DNA from: an uncultured Duganella sp.
GTDB lineage: Bacteria > Pseudomonadota > Gammaproteobacteria > Burkholderiales > Burkholderiaceae
Reading direction: 5' to 3'
Assembly (NCBI GenBank): GCA_946482335.1
Contig: CAMLRG010000081.1
Span: 1 to 23,208, forward strand
DNA: 23,208 bases
Part shown: positions 21,996 through 23,208 of the stretch, piece after piece
How positions within the stretch are numbered: position 1 is the first letter of the stretch
Layout of the letters: each line of letters opens with the position of its first letter
Notes under the pieces: model-generated
The model's database searches: none
Told to the model about the DNA's origin: nothing
What the model saw: the letters and a program-made list of their open reading frames with translations, nothing else
Program-made: the position numbers and the translations under genes

Positions 21996-23208
21996 GGGTT
22001 CCCAGTACGATCAACAGTCCGCGCATATCTTCGCCGCTTTCCTGGCGCAGCGCAGCTGGGGTGATTTCATGGATGACGAAGCCGTGGCTGCGCGCCAGCC
22101 CTTCGATGCAGGCGCGGGAATGCGCATAGCGGCCGGAGGCGCGCAGCACAAAGGGCTCCAGGCCATCGTGCTGCTCCACCGAGAAGGCAAAGCGGCCGCC
22201 GCCGCGCAGCGCCAGCCGCGCCACGGCAAACATCGGCTTCAGGTCGCCCACGTAGACGAACACGTCGGCCGCGACGATCGCATCGGTGCTGGACGGACGC
22301 ACGCGCAGGTAGCCCACCATGTCGCCGCAATACAGGCCGTCGTACAAGCCGGTATCGCGCGCGCGCTCCAGCATGTGCGGCGACAGGTCGATGCCTTCCA
22401 GCAGGCAGGCCAGTGGCCGCAGCAATGGCCCGCACAAGCCGGTGCCGCAGCCCGCGTCGAGCACATCGAGCTCGCCCACCGGCAAATGGCGGCGCAGCGC
22501 TTCCACCAGGAGGGTCGGCGTGCGGTAACGCAGCACGTCGACCAGGTGGCGGTCGAAATCGCCGGCATACTGGTCGAACAGCGCCTTCACGTAGCCGGCC
22601 GGCGAAGCGCCTGGCGCCTGCCCGGCCCCCATGATGGCCAGCATATAGCCGACCGTATCGGCATCGGCACCAAAGTCCAGCGCCGCCTGGTAGGCCGCCA
22701 CCGCCGCCTCCCGGCGGCCCAGGGCGCGCAGCGTGTTGGCCACGCCCAACTGCGCGCGCGCATAACGCGGCCGCACGGTGAGCGCATCGCGGAAGCTTGC
22801 CAGCGCTTCTTCATGGTCCTGTGCGCGCAGCAGCAAGGCGCCGCGCGCGCACCAGGCTTCCGCATACTCGGGCTGCAGTTGCAGCGCGCGCTCGAAACCT
22901 TCCAGCGCATCGGCCGGTCTGCCCAGTGCCAGCAAGGACACGGCGGCGCCGTGCAGCGCTTCCGGATAGTCGCGCCGCGCCATCAAGGCTGCGCCGAAAC
23001 TGTCCAGCGCTGCGTCGTGGCGCGCGGTCGATTGCAGCGCCAGCGCGCGGTTGCACAGGGCTTCCGCGTAATCGGGGCTGAGGCGCAGCGCCGCATCATA
23101 GCTTTCCAACGCGCGCTCGATCTGGCCCAGGTGGCGCAGCGCATTGCCCCGGTTGCTGAGCGCCACGGCGTAGTCGGGCTGCAGCGCCAGGGCGCGCTCG
23201 AAACTGGC
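21985..23208 (-). CDS. TPR-repeat methyltransferase (5' end outside window)
   Basis: At least 408 residues; the frame is open to the window edge and the upstream codons (ASFERALALQPDYA) continue the repeat pattern, so the GTG at 23166 is not the true start. The N-terminal part is an array of 34-residue tetratricopeptide repeats (for example ALESYDAALRLSPDYAEALC and ALEGFERALQLQPEYAEAWC). The C-terminal part is a class I SAM methyltransferase: motif I VLDAGCGTGLCGPLL, LEGIDLSPHMLERAR binding the ribose, and DAIVAADVFVYVGDLK. It resembles COG4976, predicted methyltransferases with TPRs; the target is not known and could be a protein or small molecule. It overlaps pnuC by 11 nt, suggesting co-translation. 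Confidence 0.9.
   Translation of the reverse strand, partial: ASFERALALQPDYAVALSNRGNALRHLGQIERALESYDAALRLSPDYAEALCNRALALQSTARHDAALDSFGAALMARRDYPEALHGAAVSLLALGRPADALEGFERALQLQPEYAEAWCARGALLLRAQDHEEALASFRDALTVRPRYARAQLGVANTLRALGRREAAVAAYQAALDFGADADTVGYMLAIMGAGQAPGASPAGYVKALFDQYAGDFDRHLVDVLRYRTPTLLVEALRRHLPVGELDVLDAGCGTGLCGPLLRPLACLLEGIDLSPHMLERARDTGLYDGLYCGDMVGYLRVRPSSTDAIVAADVFVYVGDLKPMFAVARLALRGGGRFAFSVEQHDGLEPFVLRASGRYAHSRACIEGLARSHGFVIHEITPAALRQESGEDMRGLLIVLGTHAE

Noticed and set aside
1..23208. tRNA or rRNA genes, CRISPR arrays, prophage or complete insertion sequences
   Set aside because: No cloverleaf-like segment, regularly spaced repeats, integrase or transposase frame was seen in either strand; nearly all of the DNA is accounted for by protein genes.

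Overview
The window is a high-GC, gene-dense stretch of bacterial chromosome. Gene content (PhaM-type PHB granule regulator, paired DUF3108 proteins, MnmC, LtrA, a TonB-dependent receptor, several two-component proteins) and codon use point to a betaproteobacterium, most likely Oxalobacteraceae (Massilia/Duganella/Janthinobacterium type). This assignment is inferred from family knowledge; no marker gene such as rRNA is present. I find no tRNA, rRNA, CRISPR array, phage or complete insertion sequence.

Layout. (1) 1-3216, minus strand: the 5' part of an unrecognised helical protein with a winged-helix-like segment, a perfect 26-bp inverted repeat that looks like a REP palindrome, then two tandem DUF3108 envelope proteins, one carrying a TonB-like N-terminus. 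(2) 3304-5130, plus: LtrA-family membrane protein and phaM. (3) 12852 down to 5127, minus: a tightly packed set whose genes abut or overlap (TPR-GAF-GGDEF diguanylate cyclase, tag, mnmC, soluble histidine kinase, receiver-TPR response regulator, 71-aa protein). It mixes DNA repair, tRNA modification and signalling, and its MnmC has an eroded methyltransferase half. (4) 12945-15323: a DUF4142 exported protein diverging from a small exported Yx[FWY]xxD-repeat protein, an ECF sigma factor and its membrane anti-sigma factor; a candidate ECF promoter lies in the divergent gap. (5) 15326-16839: an HxlR regulator diverging from a response regulator with an AraC-type DNA-binding domain; the gap holds repeated TTGCG half-sites. 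(6) 16840-21432, plus: two BlaI-type operators, then a BlaI/MecI repressor, an M56 (BlaR1-like) metallopeptidase with a C-terminal TonB domain, a SIMPL-domain periplasmic protein and a TonB-dependent receptor, apparently one operon. (7) 21429-23208, minus: PnuC-type transporter and the 3' part of a TPR-methyltransferase.

The most interesting unit is region 6. A repressor and membrane-protease pair of the kind that controls beta-lactamases elsewhere here sits upstream of an outer-membrane receptor, and the protease itself ends in the domain that normally touches such receptors. This suggests a sensing or uptake system in which protease, TonB-like contact and receptor expression are linked. Its function and ligand cannot be read from the sequence.
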